From assembly GCA_003402285.1 (NCBI GenBank), contig QFXG01000001.1:1-64000 (forward strand): 64,000 nucleotides of DNA. Reading direction: 5' to 3'. Shown piece after piece: positions 40,043 to 48,545 of the stretch (within the stretch, counting starts at the first letter, position 1; each line of letters begins with the position of its first letter). The position numbers and the translations under genes are program-made. This DNA is from Candidatus Nitrotoga sp. SPKER. Its GTDB lineage: Bacteria; Pseudomonadota; Gammaproteobacteria; Burkholderiales; Gallionellaceae. The notes beneath the pieces were generated by a model, which searched no databases, was not told the origin of the DNA, and saw only the letters and a program-made list of their open reading frames with translations.

Positions 40043-42580
40043 TCACACTGCCAATTTGAAGTTCGCCAAATCTGCCGATGAGATTGGACGGCTGAAATAA
40101 TAACCTTGCGCATCGCCACATTTGATATTGCGCAGGAAGAGGAGTTGCTCTGCATTTTCTACGCCCTCGGCCACTACATTCAGGCCCAATTTATGAGCGA
40201 GATCGATGGTTGAGGCACAGATTTCTGCAGCGTGGTGATCGGTTTCAATATCGCGCACAAAAGATTTGTCAATTTTCAGGGTGGTGATTGGAAATAGCTT
40301 AAGGTAAGTCAAAGATGAATGGCCAGTGCCGAAATCATCCAGTGACAGGGTGATGCCCATGTTTCTAAGCATGTTAAGAATTTCTATGCTGCGTTGAGGA
40401 TTTTTCATGGCAGCAGATTCGGTGATCTCCAATTCCAGGTGGGCCGCATCCAGTTCCGTTTCTTTAAGAACGCTTGCCACAAGCGCTGGCAATGTAAGCT
40501 GTTCAAATTGGCGAGCCGACAAATTGATTGCCACACGATTGATGTGCGTGAGTCCCGCCGCGTGCCATACCTGCATTTGCCGACAAGCGGTACGCAATAC
40601 CCATTCCCCCAAGGGTAGGATCAAACCTGAACTTTCCGCCATAGGGATGAATACGTCGGGAAAAAGTAGGCCGTGTTCTGGATGATTCCAGCGCACCAAG
40701 GCTTCTACACCAATCATGCGCCCAGACTGTACATTAATCTGAGGTTGATAAAACAGAACTAATTCATCCCGTACCAATGCTTGGTGCAACTGATTTTCCA
40801 GCAGCAGCCGATTCATGGCATCCCGATTCAGGTCTGGTGTGAACTGACAGTAGCTGTTGCAGCCCTGGGTCTTGGCGTTATATAGGGCAGCACCTGCATT
40901 TTTCAGAAGCAAAGTGACATCGCTGCCATCATCCGGAAAAAGACTAATACCGATATTAGAGGTGATGTGTAATTCCTGGCCCGCAAGATTATAGGGTTGT
41001 GCAAGTGCGTTCAGTACTTTTTGTGCGCATAACACGGCTGAATCGGCTTTCACTCCGTTGATAACAATACTAAATTCGTCGTCGCCCAGACGCGCGATGA
41101 TATCGTTGGTTCGAACGCTCGACTTTAAACGAGCAGTTACGTCCAACAGCATTTGATCTCCCGTTTCGGCGCCAAGGGTATCATTAATAGTATTAAAGCC
41201 GTCAAGATCAATCAGCAGGACGGCAAGGCTGCTTTTATTCATGTGCGCACCTTCGATGGCATGTGTGATCTGTGCGTGCAGGGCAAAGCGATTGGGTAGC
41301 AATGTCAGGGTATCAATGTTAGTTAACACGTGAATTTTTGCTTTATGCTCCTTATTCATAAGGCGTAGTGAATGTATGATTTCCAGCATATTAGCGAACA
41401 GCAGGGTCAGTAGAGGTAGCAGCAAAGAGCTTTCCTGCTTCAGCCAGTAGAGCAAGCTTAGATGGATTAAATAAACAATAAATGCCGCACCGAGGCTGAT
41501 TATCGCACCGGCAAGCGCAGGCCTGCGTGGCTGTCTTACTAATAGCAACGCAGGAACGAGGGCAATGAACAGCAACCCCGTTGTCCAGTACCAACGAGAT
41601 GGAGTGAGTACAAGATTTTGCGCGAGGGATTGATGAGTAATGGCCAGTACATAGAGACCACTTATTTCACCCACGGGGGTGTGAACACGGTCGGCAAAGA
41701 GAGCGGTGCTGCCGATGAAGACGGTCTTGCCGCGAATCATAGCTGGAGACAATTCCTGGCCAGGTGACCCCAACATTGCCATCGCAATACGGGCAAAGGG
41801 CATGGTCAGTACTGAATTCGTATTGCTTGGGTAGAAGAGATGGACAGCCCCCTCCTTGTCCGTAGGCCAGTTAAACGGGCCTACTTGCATGCCATTACCC
41901 GGGGTGAAATGTACCGATGGATGTGGTGTCCCGGAAAAATGCGTAGCGAGAGGCAAGCTTGGTATAACCTGGCCGTCGATACGGTGGAATAATGGAAAGC
42001 GACGCAAAATGCCATCTCGATCCGCCTGCACGGACACCACACCGATACCTGCATAATCAGGCACAGGTTGGGTAAATGATGTCAACGGTAACTGAATTCC
42101 TGACCAAGAGAAAGACGGCAATTCAGAGGGGACATCCCAAGTTAAACCGCGCAGATCGGTGAGCGCCTGTTCTTCGCCCTCAGTTTCACGGCGCATGGCG
42201 GTGGCGAGCACTACATTTGGATTGCGTGCAATCGCTTCCCGTAAGCGTCCATCATGTTCTCGCTGATCAGCAAACAGAATATCGAACGCCACGGCACGTG
42301 CACCCATTTCGCCCAGATAGTCAAGGAGCAAAGCAAAGGTGTCACGTTTATAAGGCCAAGACCCGAAATACGGTTGCATAGTGCGCAGAGAGGTATCGTC
42401 AATATCGATGACCAGCGCATCCTGAAAGAAATGCTGCTGCGCAGCCAAGCGCGTTTGTTTGTCCAAAAAAAACACATCCAGCTGTTGATACAACGGAGTA
42501 AAACTTAGCGCCCACGTTAATGCCAAGGCTGTCAGCGGAATCCATAAAGTATGGATAAACTTTGCAGCCACGATAAACAT
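40043..42580 (-). CDS. CHASE2-GGDEF-EAL cyclic-di-GMP protein
   Basis: An 845-residue membrane protein. A first transmembrane helix (about 10-30) and an extracytoplasmic CHASE2 sensor domain (about 30-285, DTSLRTMQPYFGSWPYKRD) are followed by three helices (about 310-395), a GGDEF domain and an EAL domain. The GGDEF motif reads GDDEF (residues 499-503), a change that may weaken cyclase activity. The EAL motif (626-628, GVEALVRW), DDFGTG and AEGVENAEQL are intact, so phosphodiesterase activity is likely. The ATG at 42580 is chosen because the upstream GTG (42631) lies inside the preceding gene. It is coupled to the LysM-FecR gene, which ends 14 nt earlier. Confidence 0.92.
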   Translation of the reverse strand: MFIVAAKFIHTLWIPLTALALTWALSFTPLYQQLDVFFLDKQTRLAAQQHFFQDALVIDIDDTSLRTMQPYFGSWPYKRDTFALLLDYLGEMGARAVAFDILFADQREHDGRLREAIARNPNVVLATAMRRETEGEEQALTDLRGLTWDVPSELPSFSWSGIQLPLTSFTQPVPDYAGIGVVSVQADRDGILRRFPLFHRIDGQVIPSLPLATHFSGTPHPSVHFTPGNGMQVGPFNWPTDKEGAVHLFYPSNTNSVLTMPFARIAMAMLGSPGQELSPAMIRGKTVFIGSTALFADRVHTPVGEISGLYVLAITHQSLAQNLVLTPSRWYWTTGLLFIALVPALLLVRQPRRPALAGAIISLGAAFIVYLIHLSLLYWLKQESSLLLPLLTLLFANMLEIIHSLRLMNKEHKAKIHVLTNIDTLTLLPNRFALHAQITHAIEGAHMNKSSLAVLLIDLDGFNTINDTLGAETGDQMLLDVTARLKSSVRTNDIIARLGDDEFSIVINGVKADSAVLCAQKVLNALAQPYNLAGQELHITSNIGISLFPDDGSDVTLLLKNAGAALYNAKTQGCNSYCQFTPDLNRDAMNRLLLENQLHQALVRDELVLFYQPQINVQSGRMIGVEALVRWNHPEHGLLFPDVFIPMAESSGLILPLGEWVLRTACRQMQVWHAAGLTHINRVAINLSARQFEQLTLPALVASVLKETELDAAHLELEITESAAMKNPQRSIEILNMLRNMGITLSLDDFGTGHSSLTYLKLFPITTLKIDKSFVRDIETDHHAAEICASTIDLAHKLGLNVVAEGVENAEQLLFLRNIKCGDAQGYYFSRPISSADLANFKLAV

Positions 42581-42594
42581 GGTAGGAATCGGGT

Positions 42595-44598
42595 TTACAA
42601 AGCGAACGGCACGAGCAGCAAAAGCAGCCACCAGTGGTTAAGTTTAGTCGGTGCTTCCATTTGCTGCGCGGGCTCACTGGTTTTAATTGGTGGTTCTATT
42701 TGTTGTACGGGCAGGCTGATTTTGGTCGGCACCTCTATTTGCTGCACGGGTCCAAAGGGGCCAGCAAAACCATCGGCATCAATAGTTTTGACGCGCAAGT
42801 AGTAAATGCCTGGTTGAGGATTGTCGATCTGGTTTTGGTTAATTGTCACCACCTTATCCATGATCGGTTGAGTAAAATCCGGATTACGTGCTACTTGAAC
42901 CTGGAATTTCTCACCTGCTCCGCTACTGCGCCAGTGGGATAATAGTCGCTTGTCATCAAGCTGCGCTGCTTCTAATTGCGGACTTTCAGGAATCTTGCGC
43001 TGAGTGAAGGATTGCACATCGCTGAAAGGCCCCCGATTTTGTTCCGCAGCGACAGAAGCAATACGCCAGTAATATTGCCCTGGGGTGAGCGATACCACGC
43101 ATTCATTGTTCACCTGTTCCGGCAAATCGGCCAATAATTCGGAAAAATCCGGTTTCGCAGCCAATTGCACGTGGTAAGAGTGAGCTGCGTTAGTGGTGTT
43201 CCAGCGCAACGTTGCTTGAGAGCCATAGATTTTTTGGCCATCCTGTGGCGCGCTGATAACAGGGGGGTCTGGAGGTGCCTTATGCTGAGTGAAAGATTGC
43301 ACATCGCTGAAAGGCCCCTGATTTTGTTCCGCAGCGATAGAAGCTATACGCCAGTAATATTGCCCTGGTGTGAGTGATACCACATACTCGGTGTTCACCT
43401 GTTCCGGCAAATCGGCGAGCAGCTCAGAGAAATCTGGTTTTGTAGCCAATTGCACGTGATAGGATTGAATGTCATCAACGGCATTCCAGCGCATCGTTGC
43501 CTGAGAGCCATAGATTTTCTGACCATTCTGTGGCGCGCTAATAACAGGAGGGAGCGGGTGTACCTTAAGTATGAACTCCCGGTCTGCATTTGCACCTTCC
43601 AAACCGTTGCTATCGATCGATCTTACACGCAGTACATAGCGACCATCTGGTAAATCAGGCCAATTCGCGGCATTGTCCTGAAATACATCATCCAAAAGTA
43701 GTTGTTCGAACGAGCGATCTGTAAACACCTGTGCATGGTAACGTTCCGCACCCACTGTAGCGGGCCATTCAAAGCGTAGCGGTACACGTTGCAACAGGCT
43801 AGGTACCAAGCTTAAATCAGGTGCCAATGATAGTACTTGCGGGATACGAGGTGATTCCCCTGGCGCGGCCAATGTGCCGAAACCGGCCAAAATGGTAACT
43901 GCTTCACCGCGAGTGCCGCTGGCCTCCATGGCGCCATCGAGCACTTCACTGCGCGAGACATGATCGAGGTCGCTCACATGAGCCCGAAAGTGGGTTCCCC
44001 TCACAACCAGATTGAGTGCGCGTGATTTGATTTCATAACGTGCGGATGGTTTCTGTTGTTCCGTTACGTGGGTATCCAGGCTGCCTCGATTCAATTTAAT
44101 AACCGTTTTGGCCATACCAGTTTTTCCGAAGCGCATCATTTCCATTAGGTTCACTTGCGTGTTCTGGGTAAGCAAAAGCCGTGACCCGTCCACAAAATGC
44201 ATGGATACACTTGCGTCAGCGCTGGTTTCGATCAGGTCACCGACCTCTAGTCGTGTGCCTGCAATGACATTTTGAGAACGTTCATTTTTTGAGGTACGTG
44301 TAACCTTGCCTTGAGTGTGAATAACTTTAGCAATGCCAATTTCACGCTTCAGCAAAGCCACCGGCAAACGTAACTGGGTTCCAGGCATGAGTCGCCTTGG
44401 TTCTGTCACGCCATTAAGTTTCTGGAGCTGGTACCAGTCGTTGGGATTTGCCAAATAGTCTGCCGCAAGGCCGATCAAAGTATCACCGGCATTTACTGTG
44501 TACAACCACTCCGGTTCAGCCGCAGCGACAGGATTAACAAGCTGTAGACCTAAGACGAGTGCTGTAACATAGCGCAGAGCATAAAGTAAATGTAACAT
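42595..44598 (-). CDS. LysM-FecR-fibronectin-like periplasmic sensor protein
   Basis: A 667-residue exported protein. A signal peptide (about 1-27) precedes a LysM peptidoglycan-binding domain (about 33-78, YTVNAGDTLIGLAADYL), a FecR domain (about 85-215, ending VVRGTHFRAHVSD), and four fibronectin-III-like units, two nearly identical. A C-terminal spacer carries three PVQQIEPPIKTSE-like repeats, and a hydrophobic end (about 652-667) may anchor it. The ATG at 44598 with a GGAGACAG site is preferred to 44649. Pairing of FecR/LysM proteins with CHASE2 signalling enzymes is known from many proteobacterial genomes; here it suggests a wall-linked input to c-di-GMP signalling. Confidence 0.9.
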   Translation of the reverse strand: MLHLLYALRYVTALVLGLQLVNPVAAAEPEWLYTVNAGDTLIGLAADYLANPNDWYQLQKLNGVTEPRRLMPGTQLRLPVALLKREIGIAKVIHTQGKVTRTSKNERSQNVIAGTRLEVGDLIETSADASVSMHFVDGSRLLLTQNTQVNLMEMMRFGKTGMAKTVIKLNRGSLDTHVTEQQKPSARYEIKSRALNLVVRGTHFRAHVSDLDHVSRSEVLDGAMEASGTRGEAVTILAGFGTLAAPGESPRIPQVLSLAPDLSLVPSLLQRVPLRFEWPATVGAERYHAQVFTDRSFEQLLLDDVFQDNAANWPDLPDGRYVLRVRSIDSNGLEGANADREFILKVHPLPPVISAPQNGQKIYGSQATMRWNAVDDIQSYHVQLATKPDFSELLADLPEQVNTEYVVSLTPGQYYWRIASIAAEQNQGPFSDVQSFTQHKAPPDPPVISAPQDGQKIYGSQATLRWNTTNAAHSYHVQLAAKPDFSELLADLPEQVNNECVVSLTPGQYYWRIASVAAEQNRGPFSDVQSFTQRKIPESPQLEAAQLDDKRLLSHWRSSGAGEKFQVQVARNPDFTQPIMDKVVTINQNQIDNPQPGIYYLRVKTIDADGFAGPFGPVQQIEVPTKISLPVQQIEPPIKTSEPAQQMEAPTKLNHWWLLLLLVPFAL
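42982..43551 (-). repeat. Tandem 285-bp repeat encoding two fibronectin-like units
   Basis: Two adjacent 285-bp copies (43551-43267 and 43266-42982) encode 95-residue units that both open PPVISAPQ and contain FSELLADLPEQVN and LTPGQYYWRIAS. They are nearly identical at DNA level, which suggests recent internal duplication within the FecR-domain gene. Confidence 0.85.
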
Positions 44599-44846
44599 GA
44601 CTGTCTCCAAACGAGTACTGTATATTTCCAATACAGAGAAGTTAAACAAAGATTACGACTGTTGAATCTGGGTAACTAGATTTTTCTTTGTTTGATCGGC
44701 TGGAAAAATATTTTCTTAATTTATCTTGCCAATTTTTTTATTTTTTTAAGCGGATTTTTTATCTTAACTATAAGATAGATTTAAATAGTTTCTTTGTTAA
44801 GCTTTAAAAATGTCATTATCGTACATTTTTGTTGCTTGCACATCTC

Positions 44847-44996
44847 ATGCTCAAAGTTGATGTCTGGTTCGAGGCAATCCGTGGCGTTGATCAAAAATTT
44901 AAAACGGGTGTAACAAAGTCAGGTGATTTATTGCTTAGCTCTAGTCGTCCTATGTGTATCTGGGGAGTACATGGTACAGAGGTACTAAAAAATTAA
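44847..44996 (+). CDS. Possible 49-codon small ORF
   Basis: In the 590-nt gap between the FecR-domain gene and the frameshifted gene at 45187, one coherent short frame runs from ATG at 44847 to TAA at 44996. The product begins MLKVDVWFEAIRGVDQKFKT and contains RPMCIWGVHG. It is less AT-rich than its surroundings and is followed at once by a palindrome. No ribosome binding site is visible and no family is recognised, so it may be chance or a gene remnant. The rest of the gap is AT-rich with no feature I can support. Confidence 0.25.
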   Translation: MLKVDVWFEAIRGVDQKFKTGVTKSGDLLLSSSRPMCIWGVHGTEVLKN

Positions 44997-45015
44997 AATA
45001 AGAAAATTTCTTATT
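44997..45015. repeat. 19-bp AT-rich palindrome
   Basis: AATAAGAAA and TTTCTTATT flank a single central A (45006). It begins directly after the stop of the 49-codon frame. It may be a weak terminator or a regulator site. Confidence 0.4.
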
Positions 45016-45186
45016 CTCATGGGATACCACTCTTTTCGTAAAACATGGTCACAATGCTCTTTTGTATTCAGTGTCCCTTTTCTTTTAGGTATTCAGCTGT
45101 ATGGTTAAAAACGGTCAACTTACAATTCATGCAGAGCGTTGATGACTATAGCGGCAATGATGTCGCCACCATATCAGGAGATATAC

Positions 45187-45500
45187 ATGTTGAAAGCACT
45201 CTTTGGCATTACCGCAATAACTCTCGTATTCGCTGCATCCAGCATGCCGACACTCCAAAAATTGACAATCGTGAAGCCAGGCAGGAGCAGCGCATTGATC
45301 AGGGCATTAGATCTGGTGCTTTGACCCCCAGAGAAGAGGCCAAATTAGATGCTGGACAAGCCAGGGTAGAAAGAATGGAAGAGAAAGCTAAAGCCGATGG
45401 CACCGTAACTCCGCATGAACGCAAGCGTATCAATAGAGTGCAAAATGAACAAAGCAAGAAAATTTACAATATGAAACACAACGAAGCTCACACGCAGTAA
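45187..45500 (+). pseudogene. Small secreted lysine/glutamate-rich protein, frameshifted
   Basis: An AGGAG ribosome binding site and ATG at 45187 start a signal peptide (MLKALFGITAITLVFAASSM), but this frame soon loses sense. The mature part (DTPKIDNREARQEQRIDQG through ERMEEKAKADGTVT and RINRVQNEQSKKIYN) continues in another frame to a TAA at 45500. Adding one base just after 45246 would join them as SSM-A-DTPKIDN. Either a single-nucleotide loss has inactivated the gene or the sequence has an error. The intact product would be about 104 residues, periplasmic and highly charged; its function is unknown to me. Confidence 0.75.
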
Positions 45501-45612
45501 TTCATTATGTATATGCTCACTCTTGACTAGAAGAGACACTACGCCACAATCAGCGTAGCGTCGACCCTTCTGAAGTACCATTATCTAAAATAAACAGTAT
45601 TAATTGATAGTA

Positions 45613-46680
45613 TCAATAGTCGGTGTATCCTTTTTCTCCCGGTGTATAAAAGGTATTGGCGTCTGGTGATATCAACGGACTATTGTTACTTAATTTTTCC
45701 ACCAGATCAGGATTGGAGATGAATGGGCGGCCGAATGCGACGAGGTCGCCACGCTGTAAATCGAGATCAAGGTTGGCCCGAGCCAAATCATAGCCGCCTG
45801 ACAAAATGTATTTCCCTCTGAATGCGGCACGTATTTTTGCTTTCAATGTCGGGCTAACTTCCGGTGCTCCTCTCGAGCTGTGATCGACGATATGGATATA
45901 CACCAAGCCGATACTGTTTAATTCGACGATCAGGCGTTCGTACAGTGCGTCCATTTCCGCATCAGCAGTCATACCGTTGGAAACACCGTAAGGCGAGATA
46001 CGCATCCCGATGCGATCTGCACCGATGACAACTGCGGCCGCTTTGGCAGCTTCTACGGCGAAACGAATGCGATTTTCAATGCTGCCACCCCAGCGGTCAG
46101 TGCGCTGATTGGAAGCGGCATTGAGAAATTGATCGATTAAATAGCCATTCGCCCCATGCAACTCTGCACCATCGAATCCAGCTTCAATCGCCTGTTTGGC
46201 AGCCGTCGCATACTCGGCGATGGCGTGACTGATGTCGGCTTCATTCATTGCAGTGGGAATAGGATACGGCTGTAGTCCATTGCTGTCCGTCCACATTTCG
46301 CCCGGGGTAGCAATGGCGGAAGGCGCGAGTACTCTGGAATCGGCTGGCATGTTTGCAAAGTGACTAACTCGTCCTGTGTGCATCAGTTGTAGGAATATCC
46401 TGCCACCTGCCTGATGCACGCCGTCTGTTACTCGTCGCCAGCCTTGTACTTGTGCATCGTTATATATACCGGGAATTCGCGCGTAGCCGAGTCCGTTCGG
46501 CGATGGTGATGTACCTTCAGTGATAATGAGCCCAGCTTTGGCACGTAGCCGGTAATATTTTTCCATCAGTTCGTTTGGCACATTGCCGATGGCTCGTGAA
46601 CGCGTTAGAGGTGCCATAACAATGCGGTTCTTTAGTTGCAATTTGCCCAGTGTGATGGGGGTAAAAAGAGTCGTGGTCAT
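45613..46680 (-). CDS. Old Yellow Enzyme family alkene reductase (NADH:flavin oxidoreductase)
   Basis: A 355-residue FMN-dependent ene-reductase of the NemA/OYE class. Motifs include LKNRIVMAPLTRSRA near the start, the substrate-binding pair in GAELHGANGYLIDQFLN, and LVAFGRPFISNPDLVEKL near the C-terminus. It reduces activated C=C bonds and electrophiles such as N-ethylmaleimide or nitro compounds. It lies downstream of doxX on the minus strand with an AAGGAAAA site, divergent from a LysR gene that probably once controlled it. Confidence 0.95.
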   Translation of the reverse strand: MTTTLFTPITLGKLQLKNRIVMAPLTRSRAIGNVPNELMEKYYRLRAKAGLIITEGTSPSPNGLGYARIPGIYNDAQVQGWRRVTDGVHQAGGRIFLQLMHTGRVSHFANMPADSRVLAPSAIATPGEMWTDSNGLQPYPIPTAMNEADISHAIAEYATAAKQAIEAGFDGAELHGANGYLIDQFLNAASNQRTDRWGGSIENRIRFAVEAAKAAAVVIGADRIGMRISPYGVSNGMTADAEMDALYERLIVELNSIGLVYIHIVDHSSRGAPEVSPTLKAKIRAAFRGKYILSGGYDLARANLDLDLQRGDLVAFGRPFISNPDLVEKLSNNSPLISPDANTFYTPGEKGYTDY

Positions 46681-46736
46681 GTTGTTTTTCCTTACTAAAT
46701 ATTTTTTAAATTAATACATGGGTCAGTGATGTAACA

Positions 46737-47189
46737 TTAAGAAACTCGAATTTGTGTTTCCTCGTCTAGACTCATACGGCCTGCCCCAAATAAGGTGAAT
46801 GCCAGTAGCCCACCTGCCATCGCAAGATTTTTCATAAACATGATTTGTTGCATTGGGTCTGCGCCAGAGTGAAACAACACGCCGGAAACGATACAGAAAA
46901 TTGACAGCGCGAATGCCGCCAAACGGGTTTGAAAACCAAGCAACAGTGCTAGTCCACCTCCCATTTCCAGCCCGATTACCAAGGGAAGAAGCTCACCGGG
47001 CAGCCCAACAGAGGCCATATAGCCTTGCGCTCCCGCATAACCTGCGCCCAGTTTGCTGAATCCTGCACTAATGAAAATTGCTGACGTTAAAAGTCTGGCG
47101 GTGAGCGCAAGCGACGCGCTGACCATAGGTATTGATACCAAGTTCACGATATTGCCATTGATCTGCTTGAAAATATTGTTGGTATTCAT
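46737..47189 (-). CDS. DoxX family membrane protein
   Basis: A 150-residue four-helix membrane protein with the DoxX signature RLLTSAIFISAGFSKLGAG, then PLVIGLEMGGGLALLLGFQT and FMKNLAMAGGLLAFTLFGAG. DoxX-like proteins are linked to thiosulfate:quinone oxidoreductase or redox stress membrane complexes; the exact role is open. A clear GAGGAG site precedes the ATG. It is first in a two-gene unit with the Old Yellow Enzyme. Confidence 0.9.
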   Translation of the reverse strand: MNTNNIFKQINGNIVNLVSIPMVSASLALTARLLTSAIFISAGFSKLGAGYAGAQGYMASVGLPGELLPLVIGLEMGGGLALLLGFQTRLAAFALSIFCIVSGVLFHSGADPMQQIMFMKNLAMAGGLLAFTLFGAGRMSLDEETQIRVS

Positions 47190-47270
47190 GTTGACTCCTC
47201 AATTGGATTAATGTGAGTACATCATAGACGGCTCGAAAAAATAGATAAAGCCATGAAGATGGGATAAGCT

Positions 47271-47287
47271 GTTCCACAAATGGAACA
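47271..47287. promoter_or_regulatory. Palindrome overlapping the LysR start codon
   Basis: TGTTCCA (47271-47277) and TGGAACA (47281-47287) are perfect inverted arms around CAA. The inner part satisfies the LysR T-N11-A rule. The ATG at 47280 lies inside it, so binding would block translation or transcription of the LysR gene. It could also control the divergent doxX unit. Confidence 0.55.
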
Positions 47288-47708
47288 AAAAAACATCTCC
47301 GCTGACGACTGCATTCTGTTCGCTACCATCGTTGAACAAGAAAGTCTGGTGCGTGCAGCAGAATACCTCGGTATGCCTAAAGCGACGGTCTCTCGCCGCT
47401 TGACGAATCTTGAAGCAGCACTGGGGCAACGGCTACTATTGCGAACGACCCGCCGCCTCACACTCACCGATTTTGGACAGGAATTTCTTGATCATTGCCG
47501 GCGCGTCGCAGAAGAGGTCGCTACCACGCAAGATTTTGTGCGCAGTCAGGATGTGCAACCGCGCGGACAATTGCGCGTCTCCATGCCGGGTGATTATGCC
47601 AAGCAACATTTTTCACGTGCCATCACTACTTTCATCGCAACCTATCCCGAATTGAGCGGCTTACAAATTAAAGCCCCCGGCTTTGCCGGGGAATACTTAC
47701 TTCTTTAG
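47280..47708 (+). pseudogene. LysR-family transcriptional regulator, truncated
   Basis: Encodes 142 residues against about 300 for the family. The winged HTH (about residues 8-66, SLVRAAEYLGMPKATVSRRL) and the linker with the start of the effector domain (PRGQLRVSMPGDYAKQHF) are normal up to about residue 128. It then switches to a short tail encoded by a GC-rich hairpin and stops. Most of the effector-binding domain is missing, so ligand response should be lost, although DNA binding might remain. The next gene's ribosome binding site overlaps its stop, which points to a deletion that fused unrelated sequence. Confidence 0.8.
47675..47691 (+). terminator. GC-rich hairpin at the LysR truncation point
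   Basis: CCCCGGC (47675-47681) and GCCGGGG (47685-47691) pair over a TTT loop. A partial AAAG/CTTT context resembles an intrinsic terminator, but here it lies inside the truncated LysR frame and lacks a T-run. Confidence 0.5.
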
Positions 47709-47718
47709 GAGCAAGACG

Positions 47719-48267
47719 ATGAATATGCGCAATACCATAGATCGTTACGGAACACTATCTATTGGCCTCCATTGGTCAATGCTGCTACTGTTCGTTGCAG
47801 TATATGCATGCATTGAACTACATGAATTTTTCCCCAAAGGAAGCGATCTTCGCGCGACTTTGAAAATCTGGCATTTTATGTTGGGCTTATCTATTCTTAT
47901 ACTAGCCTCGATACGCTTGGTAGTTTATGTAACTGGTCTCGTTCCTCGCATTGAGCCAGATCCTCCTAAGTGGCAGATGCAATCAGCTAAGTTAATTCAT
48001 ATAGCGCTCTATGCACTGATGATCGCTATGCCGCTGGCGGGATGGCTGTTACTCAGTGCAGAAGGTAAGCCGATATCATTTTTCGGTCTGCATTTGCCGG
48101 CGCTTATTGGCAAGAGTAAATATTTGGCGGATTTGATCAAAGAGATTCATGAAGCTGGTGGTACGATAGGTTATTTTCTCATCGGCCTACATGCCGCGGC
48201 TGCGTTATATCACCATTACTTTGTGCGCGATAATACTCTGCGGCGAATGCTTCCGAACCGAGATTGA
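47719..48267 (+). CDS. Cytochrome b561 family protein
   Basis: A 182-residue dihaem cytochrome b561. Four transmembrane helices (about 14-31, 50-70, 89-110 and 149-168) carry the haem-ligand histidines seen in IGLHWSMLLL, KIWHFMLGL, LIHIALYALM and LIGLHAAAALYHHYF. It moves electrons between quinol and a periplasmic partner. The ATG at 47719, with a TTAGGAGCAAG site, is preferred to 47683. It lies immediately after the truncated LysR gene; expression may depend on that gene's promoter. Confidence 0.93.
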   Translation: MNMRNTIDRYGTLSIGLHWSMLLLFVAVYACIELHEFFPKGSDLRATLKIWHFMLGLSILILASIRLVVYVTGLVPRIEPDPPKWQMQSAKLIHIALYALMIAMPLAGWLLLSAEGKPISFFGLHLPALIGKSKYLADLIKEIHEAGGTIGYFLIGLHAAAALYHHYFVRDNTLRRMLPNRD

Positions 48268-48545
48268 ATCGGTACCGTTCTTACAATCCCTAAGTTTTTT
48301 TAGTCGACACGGAGAACCATCCGGCAGCCTTAGGGCTGCTGTCGTGCGATATGATTACGGCTATGTTGTGGCTGAAGAAGTGCCTGAGAGCATTCGATAT
48401 AATCCAGTTATCTTGATGGTGAACCTTGATGGCCTGGCGGTGAAACTTGTGGCACGATGATGAAACCTTATGCTGAAAGCAGACATGCGTGATCAAATAT
48501 GCTTGAATATTGTGAACATATCGCTGTAAATAATCGCCCAAACTG

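Noticed and set aside
42982-43551. Regular 285-bp repetition that might suggest a repeat array
   Set aside because: It is coding fibronectin-like repeats in frame, not a CRISPR array; no short repeats with spacers were seen anywhere.
48268-48545. Frames on both strands between cytochrome b561 and the kinase
   Set aside because: Neither has a start signal or a recognised motif; a GCAGCC-TTAG-GGCTGC hairpin here lacks a T-run.
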